The notes below the pieces were generated by a model. The model saw nothing but the letters and a program-made list of their open reading frames with translations, was not told where the DNA came from and made no database searches. A program made the translations under genes and the position numbers. From Nocardia rhizosphaerihabitans (lineage in GTDB: Bacteria; Actinomycetota; Actinomycetes; Mycobacteriales; Mycobacteriaceae): a stretch of 64,000 nucleotides of DNA. Shown piece by piece: positions 53,100 to 60,990 of this stretch (positions are counted from its first letter, which is position 1; each line of letters opens with the position of its first letter). Location: NCBI RefSeq assembly GCF_014646295.1, contig NZ_BMNE01000006.1, positions 310,001 through 374,000 on the forward strand, given 5' to 3'.

Positions 53100-53389
53100 C
53101 AGCGGTCGCTCAGCTTCCCGATCTCGCCGGCGATCTCGGCATCCTTGGCCTGTATGTCCGCCGAGAACTTGTCCACCAGATCGGCCAGGGTGGTGAACCT
53201 GGTCGCGATCGAGGACATCGCCTGCTGTGCGGGATCGGCCATCGCGCGCACGGCGGCGAGGACATCGCTGCCGTCGCCGGTCGCTTCGCCCATTGCCGAC
53301 CACGGGAGTTTGCCGACTTCGTCGGACTCCTGCCGCCACGTCGTCGCCAGAGATTTCAGTTGATCGGGTTCGACACCCAGCGTGCTCAC
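53099..53389 (-). CDS. WXG100-family protein
   Basis: A 96-residue helical protein, the size of EsxA/EsxB relatives. It starts VSTLGVEPDQLKSLATTW from a GTG at 53389 with AGGAGGGG upstream. Helix 1 holds a Trp (TTWRQESDEVGKLPW) and helix 2 runs DPAQQAMSSIATRFTTLADL. The strict WXG is relaxed. It is the first gene of a seven-gene ESX-associated operon and overlaps the DUF1023 fusion by one base, suggesting it is the fusion's small partner. A CRP-type site lies 104 bp upstream of the start. Confidence 0.75.
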   Translation of the reverse strand: MSTLGVEPDQLKSLATTWRQESDEVGKLPWSAMGEATGDGSDVLAAVRAMADPAQQAMSSIATRFTTLADLVDKFSADIQAKDAEIAGEIGKLSDR

Positions 53390-53492
53390 GATTCCCCCTC
53401 CTTCGGCGCCGAGCCGGCCACAGGCCGTCGGTACCACCGTGCGGATCGGTCCCTTCGTGAAGGTTGGACGGGGCAGTCGAACCGGGGGTTCC

Positions 53493-53516
53493 ATTATGTG
53501 ACGTGAGTCACATAAT
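53493..53516. promoter_or_regulatory. CRP-family binding site upstream of ESX operon
   Basis: The core TGTGA-CGTGAG-TCACA (53497-53512) is a perfect CRP/GlxR consensus. The full 10-bp arms (ATTATGTGAC and its complement) extend it. It abuts the zur stop codon at 53517. On the minus strand CATAAT in its edge (53493-53498) looks like a -10, so the site may act as a repressor operator. It could also serve as an activator site for the downstream ESX operon if the promoter is elsewhere. Confidence 0.75.
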
Positions 53517-53966
53517 TTAGACCGTAGCGGTCTCGTCCTTGTCCGCGGCGACGCGATCGCGCACGCAGTCGCGGCAAGTGCCGAAGATCTCCAGGGTGTG
53601 GCTGACCTCGGTGAAACCGTGCTCGCCCGCGATCGTCTCGGCCCACGCCTCGACCGTCGGGCCCTCGACCTCGACGGTGCGGCCGCAGTGGCGGCACACC
53701 AGGTGATGGTGATGTCCGCTCGAGCACTGGCGGTAGACGGATTCGCCGGAATCGGTGCGCAGGACGTCGACCATGCCCGCGTCGGCGAGCGACTGCAGTG
53801 TCCGGTAGACGGTGGTCAGGCCGATGCCCTCGCCCCGTTTGCGGAGCTCGTCGTGGAGTTCCTGCGCGGAGCGGAACTCGTCGATATCGCTGAGCAGCGC
53901 CGAGATGGCGCTGCGCTGACGCGTGCTGCGGACCCCGACCTGCTTTCCGGAGGGATTGTCTGCCAA
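53517..53966 (-). CDS. zur: Zinc uptake regulator Zur (Fur family)
   Basis: A 149-residue zinc-sensing repressor. Winged HTH with GVRSTRQRSAISALLSDIDE and GIGLTTVYRTLQSLADAG; dimer domain with HHHHLVCRHCG and the second Cys pair CRDC forming the structural zinc site. It matches my memory of mycobacterial Zur (FurB, Rv2359) closely. The TTG at 53966 is preceded by AGGAAGGG; a start farther downstream would cut the HTH. smtB ends 4 bp upstream, so the two zinc sensors form one operon, as in M. tuberculosis. Confidence 0.93.
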   Translation of the reverse strand: MADNPSGKQVGVRSTRQRSAISALLSDIDEFRSAQELHDELRKRGEGIGLTTVYRTLQSLADAGMVDVLRTDSGESVYRQCSSGHHHHLVCRHCGRTVEVEGPTVEAWAETIAGEHGFTEVSHTLEIFGTCRDCVRDRVAADKDETATV

Positions 53967-53970
53967 CGGA

Positions 53971-54321
53971 TTACCCTTCCTCGGCGTGGGCGACGGCATC
54001 GACGACGATGTGCGCCAGATGATCGTCGACGAGTTCGTAGAGCACCTCGCGGCCGGAGCGTTCCCCGTGCACGACGCCCGCCGACTTGAGAATGCGCAGG
54101 TGCTGACTGACCAGCGGCTGGGTGACCCCGAGTGCATCGACCAGCTCGTGCACACAGCGCGGCGACTCGCGCAACTGCAGCACGATCGCGATCCGCACCG
54201 GCGCGGCGAGCGCCCGCAACAACTCGCCCGCGTCCTCGAGTACCTGGCGCGCGGGCACCGTCGCGGGGGCGGGGGAGTGATACGGATTGTGCGCGTGTGC
54301 GGCCGCGGCATCGGTGGTCAT
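53971..54321 (-). CDS. smtB: ArsR/SmtB-family zinc-responsive repressor
   Basis: A 116-residue metalloregulator. The winged HTH contains VHELVDALGVTQPLVSQHLRI; the C-terminal alpha5-type zinc site is DDHLAHIVVDAVAHAEEG with Asp/His ligands, and the N-terminus has HAHNPYH. ATG at 54321 is preceded by AAGGAG 7 nt away. It heads the smtB-zur operon; in mycobacteria SmtB represses this operon and zinc releases it. Two inverted repeats in the 207-bp gap before glyS are candidate sites. Confidence 0.92.
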   Translation of the reverse strand: MTTDAAAAHAHNPYHSPAPATVPARQVLEDAGELLRALAAPVRIAIVLQLRESPRCVHELVDALGVTQPLVSQHLRILKSAGVVHGERSGREVLYELVDDHLAHIVVDAVAHAEEG

Positions 54322-54334
54322 CAACCAACTCCTT

Positions 54335-54353
54335 AATGGAAACCGATTCCATT
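54335..54353. promoter_or_regulatory. Inverted repeat just upstream of smtB
   Basis: AATGGAA-ACCGA-TTCCATT is a perfect 7-bp inverted repeat 14 bp from the smtB start codon, overlapping its ribosome binding region. It resembles a metalloregulator site and could bind SmtB or Zur. Confidence 0.55.
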
Positions 54354-54380
54354 TTGATATGCACGGGTGCGCATGTCAAA
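54353..54380. promoter_or_regulatory. Second inverted repeat in the smtB promoter
   Basis: TTTGATATGC pairs with GCATGTCAAA at 9 of 10 positions, across an 8-nt centre. It directly adjoins the first repeat. The AT-rich arms with a spaced centre suit an ArsR/SmtB operator. Confidence 0.55.
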
Positions 54381-54527
54381 TGACGCGCCGGGCGGCTCCG
54401 GTCGGCTGCTGCAATCTCACTGGACGCTGCCCGATACCCTTGACCCAATACGTGTACGGTACGTCGCTCCATTGTCGGATACGACGTAGCGAACAATTCC
54501 GACTCGCAGTGGATGGAGATATCTCGC

Positions 54528-55913
54528 GTGGCACCCAAGTCGAAGGTGGACACCGTTGCCAACCTCGCCAAGCGCCGGGGCCTGGTTTACCCGTGCGGTG
54601 AGATCTACGGAGGCACCAAGTCGGCGTGGGACTACGGTCCGCTGGGCGTCGAGCTGAAGGAGAACATCAAGCGGCAGTGGTGGCGCACCATGGTCACCAG
54701 CCGCGACGATGTCGTCGGCCTCGACTCCTCGGTGATCCTGCCGCGCCAGGTCTGGGAGGCCTCCGGCCACGTCGCGACCTTCTCCGACCCGCTGGTCGAG
54801 TCGCTGCACACGCACAAGCGGTACCGCGCCGACCATCTCCTGGAGGCGTACGAGGAGAAGCACGGCCGCCCGCCTGCCAACGGCCTGGCCGACATCAACG
54901 ACCCCGAGACCGGCCAGCCCGGCAAGTGGACCGAGCCGAAGAACTTCTCCGGCCTGCTCAAGACCTTCCTCGGCCCGGTCGACGACGAAGAGGGCCTGCA
55001 CTACCTGCGCCCCGAGACCGCGCAGGGCATCTTCGTCAACTACAAGAACGTCGAGACCACCGCGCGCAAGAAGCCGCCGTTCGGCATCGCCCAGATCGGC
55101 AAGAGCTTCCGCAACGAGATCACTCCCGGCAACTTCATCTTCCGGACCCGCGAGTTCGAGCAGATGGAGATGGAGTTCTTCGTCAAGCCCGGTGAAGACG
55201 CCGAGTGGCACAAGTACTGGATCGACACCCGCCTGGCCTGGTACACCGACCTCGGCATCGATCCGGAGAACCTGCGGCTGTTCGAGCACCCCAAGGAAAA
55301 GCTGTCGCACTACTCGGCGGGCACCACCGACATCGAGTACCGCTTCCGCTTCCAGGGCAGCGAGTGGGGCGAGCTCGAGGGCATCGCCAACCGCACCGAC
55401 TACGACCTCAAGACGCACTCGGAGCACTCCGGCACCGACCTGAGCTTCTTCGATCAGGCCTCCGGCGAGCGCTACATCCCGTACTGCATCGAGCCCGCGG
55501 CCGGCCTGACCCGTTCGCTGATGGCGTTCCTGGTCGACGCCTACGCCGAGGACGAGGCCCCCAACGCCAAGGGCGGCGTCGACGTGCGCACGGTGCTGCG
55601 CCTGGACCGTCGCCTTGCGCCGGTCAAGGCCGCGGTGCTGCCGCTCTCGCGCAACGCCGACCTGACCCCCAAGGCCAAGGACCTCGCCGCCCAGCTGCGC
55701 CGCAACTGGAACGTCGACTTCGATGACGCGGGCGCCATCGGCCGCCGCTACCGTCGCCAGGACGAGATCGGCACCCCGTTCTGCATCACGGTCGACTTCG
55801 ACACCCTCGACGACCAGGCCGTGACGATCCGCGAACGCGACTCGATGGCCCAGGAACGCATCGCCCTGGACAAGGTGGAGTCCTACCTGGCCACCCACCT
55901 CATCGGCGCCTGA
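54528..55913 (+). CDS. glyS: Glycyl-tRNA synthetase
   Basis: A 461-residue alpha2-type class II glycyl-tRNA synthetase charging tRNA-Gly. Class II motifs are present: GIAQIGKSFRNEITPGNFIFRTREFEQMEMEF includes motif 2 and EPAAGLTRSLMAF is motif 3. The C-terminal anticodon-binding domain begins near RRLAPVKAAVLPL. I prefer the GTG at 54528, with GGAG about 9 nt upstream and a start like that of the mycobacterial protein; an ATG at 54513 would add five residues. It is divergent from smtB-zur, as in M. tuberculosis. Confidence 0.95.
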   Translation: MAPKSKVDTVANLAKRRGLVYPCGEIYGGTKSAWDYGPLGVELKENIKRQWWRTMVTSRDDVVGLDSSVILPRQVWEASGHVATFSDPLVESLHTHKRYRADHLLEAYEEKHGRPPANGLADINDPETGQPGKWTEPKNFSGLLKTFLGPVDDEEGLHYLRPETAQGIFVNYKNVETTARKKPPFGIAQIGKSFRNEITPGNFIFRTREFEQMEMEFFVKPGEDAEWHKYWIDTRLAWYTDLGIDPENLRLFEHPKEKLSHYSAGTTDIEYRFRFQGSEWGELEGIANRTDYDLKTHSEHSGTDLSFFDQASGERYIPYCIEPAAGLTRSLMAFLVDAYAEDEAPNAKGGVDVRTVLRLDRRLAPVKAAVLPLSRNADLTPKAKDLAAQLRRNWNVDFDDAGAIGRRYRRQDEIGTPFCITVDFDTLDDQAVTIRERDSMAQERIALDKVESYLATHLIGA

Positions 55914-55925
55914 CACATATCACAT

Positions 55926-55958
55926 CGAAGCCCGCGCCCTCGTCCGGCGCGGGCTTCG
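55926..55958 (+). terminator. GC-rich terminator hairpin after glyS
   Basis: CGAAGCCCGCGCC (55926-55938) pairs perfectly with 55946-55958 around a 7-nt loop, 12 bp after the glyS stop. There is no U-tract. Confidence 0.75.
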
Positions 55959-56038
55959 CTGCGTGCGCGGCGTGGACGTGATCACAGTGCGTACCTGACG
56001 GTTTGCATCGGCCGGGCTCGTGCCTCACTCTGTGCGTT

Positions 56039-57307
56039 GTGCTGTGGGAACCGGAAGATGTGGTGCGGGGGCTCGACCCGTCGGAACAACGATTCGTCCG
56101 GCATGCCACCTTCACCGGACGCTCGGTGACCGTTCGCGGTGAACTCGACGCCGCGGCCCTCGGCGCGGCGTTCGCGGCACTGCAGCGTGCCTTCCCGGTC
56201 CTGGTGTGCCGGATCGTCGAGGACGCCGACGAGAACGGAATCCTGCTGCGCCCCGGGCATATCGATCCTGTCGGCGCGTGGGTGAGTTTCGGTGATCCCG
56301 ACGAGGTCAGGATCCCCACCGAATCGATGGACCCCGCCGATCAGCTGGGGTATCTGGATGTGGTTCTCGCCGAAGAGGATCGGGCGCGGGTCACCCTGTT
56401 CGTGCACCACAGTGTCGCCGACGCCGGGCATTGCGTCGAACTGTTCGCGCGGCTGTGGGACTACTACACCGATCACGTCGAGAACGGCTCGATCGCGGTC
56501 GGGTCGCGGGAGTATCCGGTGTCGCTGGAATCGCTACTGGCGCAGCGGGGGACCGAGCGTGGAGCGCGGTCAGGTCTGGAGACCGTCACCCGGCCGCTCG
56601 TCGTCGCCGATGCGGTGGGTGTGGTCGAGCCGTCGCCGCAGGCCACCGCCGCGCTGGCCAGGCCGGCGCGAATCCGGTTGGACCCCGCCGAGACCGCACG
56701 GGTGCTCGACCTGGCGCGGACCCATGCGGTGAGTGTGAACGGGCTGGTCACCGCGGCGGTGCTGCGGGCGTTCACGTCGGTCTACGACGTGGCGGAGGTC
56801 GGCTGTGTCTACCCGGTCGACATGCGCAGGCGACTCGACCCGCCGATCCAGGCTGCGGCGGGCACGAACATCTCCGGCCTCGCCGCCTTCACCACCGACA
56901 CCGCCGGGACCGACGACATCGTCGCCCTGGCCAGGCGCATCGGCACCAGACTGCACGACGATCTGGCGACCGGCGTGATCGAACAGTCGGTACTGCACTT
57001 CCCGGACTTCTTCGGCCCCACCCGCATCCACTCGACCGCCGGGCACATCGCCCTCACCAACACCGGCACGGTGCCGACCTTCCGCGCGCCGACGGGCCTG
57101 ATCCTCGACGACTACGAGATCGTCTACCTGTCCGCGCATCCACGTCCGTCGACGGGCGCCTCGGCGGCGGTCACGTTCCTGGTCTACACCTACCTGGGCA
57201 GGCTGACCATCGGCAGGCTCGGCGGCGGTGTGCGCGCGGCCGAACTACTGCCCGCCGTGGCCGCCGAGCTGACCTGGCAGGCCGACCACGAGGCCGCGAC
57301 CGCCTGA
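56039..57307 (+). CDS. PapA5-like acyltransferase (condensation-domain fold)
   Basis: A 422-residue CoA- or carrier-protein-dependent acyltransferase. The catalytic motif HHxxxD is present as HHSVAD in LFVHHSVADAGHCVEL. The second half contains SVNGLVTAAVLRAF and the DFGWG-like region is diverged (TFLVYTYLGRLTIGR). The family includes mycobacterial PapA proteins that esterify complex surface lipids, and NRPS condensation domains; a stand-alone protein here favours the former. The start is uncertain: GTG at 56039 is chosen because the family opens near RGLDPSEQRFV. A TTG 36 bp upstream is the alternative. No polyketide genes are nearby. Confidence 0.8.
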   Translation: MLWEPEDVVRGLDPSEQRFVRHATFTGRSVTVRGELDAAALGAAFAALQRAFPVLVCRIVEDADENGILLRPGHIDPVGAWVSFGDPDEVRIPTESMDPADQLGYLDVVLAEEDRARVTLFVHHSVADAGHCVELFARLWDYYTDHVENGSIAVGSREYPVSLESLLAQRGTERGARSGLETVTRPLVVADAVGVVEPSPQATAALARPARIRLDPAETARVLDLARTHAVSVNGLVTAAVLRAFTSVYDVAEVGCVYPVDMRRRLDPPIQAAAGTNISGLAAFTTDTAGTDDIVALARRIGTRLHDDLATGVIEQSVLHFPDFFGPTRIHSTAGHIALTNTGTVPTFRAPTGLILDDYEIVYLSAHPRPSTGASAAVTFLVYTYLGRLTIGRLGGGVRAAELLPAVAAELTWQADHEAATA

Positions 57308-57326
57308 TACAGCGGGTCGAGCCAAT

Positions 57327-59342
57327 TCAGAATCGGCCACCTCGGCTGACCCGGCGCGATCCTGACGATCCGCCGTAGGAACCAGGCCGGTACCCGCCAC
57401 CACCGAACCCGCCACCGCCGCGTCGCGTCGCGCCGCCGATCGAGCCGCGCAGGAAACCGTCGAGCAGGATGCCGCCGAGCACCGCACCGGCCTGCGATCC
57501 GCCGCCCGCCACCGGTTGCCTGGACTCCCAGGCACGCACGCTGGCCTGCGCCTGCTGCAATGCCCGTCCGCCGAGGTCGGCGGCGGTCTGTGCGCTGCTG
57601 AGCGCGCGGTCGGGAGCGGTGCCCGCCAGCTGACGCGCCTCGTCGAGATGACGCTGCGCCTCGGAGAGCCGGGTGCGCGCCTCGGCATCGACCCCACCAC
57701 GGCGGGTGGTGATGAACGAGGACGCCGCATCGATCCGTCCAGCCGCGTCGGTCAGCGTGCGGTCGAGCCTGCGCCGCAGATCCTCCACGGCGAGTTTGCG
57801 ATCCGAGGCCGCCGCGATCGCGCGATCCAGCTCGGCGTCGGCGGTCACCGCCTCGTGGAAGGCGCCGAGCGGATCGGATTCGGCGGTGGCTGCCGCGGCA
57901 TTCACGGTGGTGTCGGCCCTGGTGACCGCGGCGGCCAGTTCGGGACCGCCGAATTCGGTCAGCCCCGAGGCCGCGGTGAGATCGGCGCGCAGTTCGTCGA
58001 GAGCGGCGGGCAGCCCGTCGCGTGCCTGCTGGATATTCGTCGCCGCCTGGTCGACCGCATCGAGCAAGGTGCGCGCCTGACCGATCGCGCCCTCCGCCCC
58101 GCGGATCGCCGCGACCGCCCCGCCCTGCTGCCCGACCGGCCGGGTCAACGCGGTGCGGGCGGTGTCGATGTTGTGCTCGGCGAAGGTGATTCGCTCCGTC
58201 GCCATCCGCACGTTGTCGTGGATCGGGGCCAGCACCGAGGCGGGGTAGGCCGAATTCAGCCGGGCCAGTTCGGCTTCGGAGGCCGGCTTGCGCGCGGTCA
58301 GGTCGACGATGTCGCGGGTCAACCCGTCCAACCGGGCCGGTGCGTCGATGAGCAGATCGCGCATCGTGTCGAAATCGGCTACCTGGGCATCGAGTTCGCG
58401 GTCGGCGGTGCCCGCGGTGGAGATCAGCTCGATCAGCATGCTGCGCTGCTGATCGGGGGTTTCCGGGACGGCGTCGTCGAGCTGCTGGCGGATCGTGAAC
58501 GCCTTGGCGGTGGCGGCACGGGCCGCGTCGAGCGCGGTGCGGAACGGTGTCACCGCGGTCTCGCCGAATTCGCTGGTGGCCAAGGCCAATTCCTCGGCAC
58601 TGGTGCGCACGGCGTCGTCGATCTCGACGAGCCGTTCGCGCGAGAGCGCGTGCAAGGTCGGCAGCGACAGTTTCGCCAGCGCGGCCGAATCGGCAGGGTC
58701 GACGGCACGGGCAGTGCTGAGTTCGGCGCGGTCACGATCGCGACGGCGCTTGCGGGAGAACAGGAGCAGGCCACCTGCCAGCAGCACGACCACCAGTCCG
58801 ATACCGACGAGCCACCCCCACGGCACACCACCACCGCGCATCGCCGACCCGATGCCGTCGGCGGTGTCGACCCCGGCCTGCGCCCATTTGCGGTCCCGCA
58901 GATCGGGTTCCACCGTGCCTGCCAGCAGCGAATCCAGCTCGCCGTCGCTGACACCGTCGGGCAGGATGCCGTGGAGCCAGTAGCCGCGATCGTCCACGGC
59001 CACCGCGAGCAGCAGATCGTGATCGCTGAAACCGGACAGCTCGGAGGTGCGGGCCGCCCAGTCGCGCGGGGCCATCGAGGCGAAATCGCGGACGTAGACC
59101 ACCCAGAGCTTGACCTGGTGGTCGCGGTAGAGCCGGTCGACCGCCTCGAGCACCCTGGCTTCGTCGGCGCCGCTGAGCACGTCCGCGCTGTCGACCACCT
59201 GCGGACCCATCCGCGACGGCGGTTCCGCGCTCGCGCTCGGCGCGCAGAGCAGGCTCACTGCGGCGAACACCGCGCAGAGCAGGCCGGCCATCGCGCGCGC
59301 CGGAACCGATCGTGGGGCCGAACTCTTCCTCGACAGCGGCAT
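57327..59342 (-). CDS. Exported TPM-domain protein with coiled coil and Gly-rich tail
   Basis: A 671-residue membrane protein. Signal peptide at 1-39 (hydrophobic AGLLCAVFAAVSLLC, end SASA). The TPM domain follows at about 45-165 (PQVVDSADVLSGADEARV; LWVVYVRDF; DLLLAVAVDDRGYWLHG), on the outer face. A transmembrane helix spans about 173-195, then a long cytoplasmic Ala/Asp/Glu-rich coiled coil (about 210-600) and a Gly/Ser/Arg-rich tail ending RVSRGGRF. It corresponds to Rv2345 of M. tuberculosis by size and place. TPM proteins are implicated in photosystem repair in plants; the bacterial role is unknown. Confidence 0.85.
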   Translation of the reverse strand: MPLSRKSSAPRSVPARAMAGLLCAVFAAVSLLCAPSASAEPPSRMGPQVVDSADVLSGADEARVLEAVDRLYRDHQVKLWVVYVRDFASMAPRDWAARTSELSGFSDHDLLLAVAVDDRGYWLHGILPDGVSDGELDSLLAGTVEPDLRDRKWAQAGVDTADGIGSAMRGGGVPWGWLVGIGLVVVLLAGGLLLFSRKRRRDRDRAELSTARAVDPADSAALAKLSLPTLHALSRERLVEIDDAVRTSAEELALATSEFGETAVTPFRTALDAARAATAKAFTIRQQLDDAVPETPDQQRSMLIELISTAGTADRELDAQVADFDTMRDLLIDAPARLDGLTRDIVDLTARKPASEAELARLNSAYPASVLAPIHDNVRMATERITFAEHNIDTARTALTRPVGQQGGAVAAIRGAEGAIGQARTLLDAVDQAATNIQQARDGLPAALDELRADLTAASGLTEFGGPELAAAVTRADTTVNAAAATAESDPLGAFHEAVTADAELDRAIAAASDRKLAVEDLRRRLDRTLTDAAGRIDAASSFITTRRGGVDAEARTRLSEAQRHLDEARQLAGTAPDRALSSAQTAADLGGRALQQAQASVRAWESRQPVAGGGSQAGAVLGGILLDGFLRGSIGGATRRGGGGFGGGGYRPGSYGGSSGSRRVSRGGRF

Positions 59343-59400
59343 GTGTCGAATCTAACGGGCGCGCGGCGACCGCGGGTGCGACGGCGCGGGGCGTGGCTTC

Positions 59401-59406
59401 TACGAT
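59401..59406 (+). promoter_or_regulatory. Probable -10 element for leaderless MBL-fold gene
   Basis: TACGAT followed by exactly 6 nt and the ATG at 59413. Confidence 0.5.
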
Positions 59407-59412
59407 CGGCGC

Positions 59413-60090
59413 ATGGTCACAGTCGATCGCCTCTACACCGGACATGTCACCGCAGGCGCGGCCGCCCAGCAGCGGGACGTGCCCGGCGCTCGGATCGTGA
59501 AGATGTCCGTCGGCCCGATGGACAACAACACCTACCTCGTGCAGAGCACGGCCACCGGCGCCGCGGTGCTCCTCGACGCCGCCAACGACGCCGCGCGCAT
59601 CATCGATCTGATCGGCCAGGAAACCCCCGGCCAGATCGAGCTGATCGTCACCACCCACCAGCACCCCGACCACTGGCAGGCCCTCGCCGAGGTCACCACG
59701 TCACTCGACGTCCCGACCGCGGCCCACCCCCTCGACGCGGGCACCCTGCCGGTACACCCAGAGCACCTGCTCGCCGACGGCGACACCATCCAGGTCGGTG
59801 ACCTCGTCCTCGAGGTGATCCACCTGCGCGGCCATACCCCCGGTTCGGTCGCACTGGCCCTCATCGACGGCGCCGGCCGCACCCACCTCTTCACCGGCGA
59901 CTCCCTTTTCCCCGGTGGAGTGGGCAAAACGCACAGCCCGGCGGACTTCGACACCCTGCTCACCGACGTCACCACCAAGCTGTTCGACCGCTACCCGGAC
60001 GACACCGTCGTCTACCCCGGCCACGGCGACGACACCACCCTCGGCGACGAGCGCCCCCACCTCGACGAGTGGCGCGATCGGGGCTGGTGA
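59413..60090 (+). CDS. Metallo-beta-lactamase-fold hydrolase
   Basis: A 225-residue glyoxalase II-like hydrolase. Zinc motif HxHxDH is THQHPDH; later ligands are His in HLRGHTPGS, Asp in FTGDSLFPGG and His in VVYPGHGDDT. DNNTYLV near the N-terminus is typical of the group. It may hydrolyse a thioester such as an acylated mycothiol or glutathione adduct, but the substrate is not shown. It has a leaderless-type promoter and a terminator hairpin 20 bp after its stop, so it is a single-gene unit. Confidence 0.9.
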   Translation: MVTVDRLYTGHVTAGAAAQQRDVPGARIVKMSVGPMDNNTYLVQSTATGAAVLLDAANDAARIIDLIGQETPGQIELIVTTHQHPDHWQALAEVTTSLDVPTAAHPLDAGTLPVHPEHLLADGDTIQVGDLVLEVIHLRGHTPGSVALALIDGAGRTHLFTGDSLFPGGVGKTHSPADFDTLLTDVTTKLFDRYPDDTVVYPGHGDDTTLGDERPHLDEWRDRGW

Positions 60091-60109
60091 ACCGGTCCCG
60101 GCGCAATAA

Positions 60110-60144
60110 AGAACGGCACCAGACGCGGGCCGAGGTGCCGTTCT
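60110..60144 (+). terminator. Terminator hairpin after the MBL-fold gene
   Basis: AGAACGGCACC (60110-60120) pairs with GGTGCCGTTCT (60134-60144), an 11-bp perfect stem with a 13-nt loop. It is preceded by AATAAA. Confidence 0.65.
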
Positions 60145-60485
60145 CCGACGGTCCGAACGCCGTCGACTCCGACGGTTGTGACACCGTCAACCCGAGGCCG
60201 AACACGAGACCGGCGCTTCGGGTCACGTGACCTCCTGATGGGGAACGGAGGCCGCGAGGAGATTTAGTTGTTCGGTTGGGCACCCCCTTCGAGGAACCGC
60301 GATAAACAACAATTCGGTCGAGCTGCCGCCTGCCCCGCTGTGCAGGCGACCGTGGGTGGGACACCGGTTGCCCGGGCCACCCGGTGTGGCGCCCTGCCGT
60401 CGCAGGTCACCACCACTACCCAGTACACCCCTCCGACCAGGCGATGTCGAGTGCCTCAGCTACTCGAATCAGGCCAGGGTCGCCC
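60145..60485. other. Intergenic region without a supported gene
   Basis: After the terminator, CCGACGG is repeated at 60145-60151 and 60169-60175. AGGAGGT closely followed by CACGTG is present on the minus strand near 60222-60234, but the frame it would open has no recognisable product and runs into the MBL gene antisense. I see no RNA gene. The region is probably a mix of the 3' ends of both convergent units. Confidence 0.5.
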
Positions 60486-60908
60486 TTACTCGATCCAGGT
60501 CGCAAAGACCGGTCCGGTGAGGGTGAGGCCGAGATCGCCGGTGGCGGCGAAGACCGCGAAGAACACCAGCGCGGCACCGGCGAGGGCGATGTCCTTGTTG
60601 AAATGGACCATCTCGTGCTGCTTGGTCTCGGCATCGGTCTCCTTCCAGAACGCGTGCATCAGGAAGGCCGTCGGAACCAGGAACCCCACCAGGATCAGCG
60701 ATCCGAGGTCGCCCCACACCCCGAGCAGCACGCTCGTCCCGGCGACGAGCATGGCCACACCCGAGCTGTACACCGCGGCTGTCGGCGACGGCACTCCGCG
60801 ACTCGCGGCGTACTGCGCGGTGGCCTTCGCCGCACTCAGATGACCGATGGCCGCGCCGATGAACAACGCGGAGAACAGGATCCGTCCGATCAGGACAATG
60901 ACGCTCAT
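60486..60908 (-). CDS. DoxX-like membrane protein
   Basis: A 140-residue membrane protein with four helices: about 1-22, 45-65, 67-87 and 108-128. The first helix is followed by IGHLSAAKATAQYAASRGVPSP, the signature of small DoxX-like proteins, and the loop before helix 4 carries FWKETDAETKQHEMVHFNKD. Members are linked to thiol oxidation stress in some actinobacteria, but the reaction is unsettled. The ATG at 60908 is divergent from the LysR gene 82 bp away, so LysR may regulate it. Confidence 0.88.
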   Translation of the reverse strand: MSVIVLIGRILFSALFIGAAIGHLSAAKATAQYAASRGVPSPTAAVYSSGVAMLVAGTSVLLGVWGDLGSLILVGFLVPTAFLMHAFWKETDAETKQHEMVHFNKDIALAGAALVFFAVFAATGDLGLTLTGPVFATWIE

Positions 60909-60990
60909 GGTTCCACCTGACCATCGGGCAGCGGGCACCGTCCAAGACCGATCCGGTGAACCCGATACCGGGCGAGTATCGTCGCAGCTC

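Noticed and set aside
57516..59801. Plus-strand frame of 761 codons opposite the TPM gene
   Set aside because: It is antisense to a gene with signal peptide, TPM domain and membrane helix, which is clearly the coding strand.
60200..60364. Small minus-strand gene opened by AGGAGGT and GTG near 60230
   Set aside because: The spacing is too short, the product becomes Arg-rich antisense to the MBL gene, and no homologous family comes to mind.
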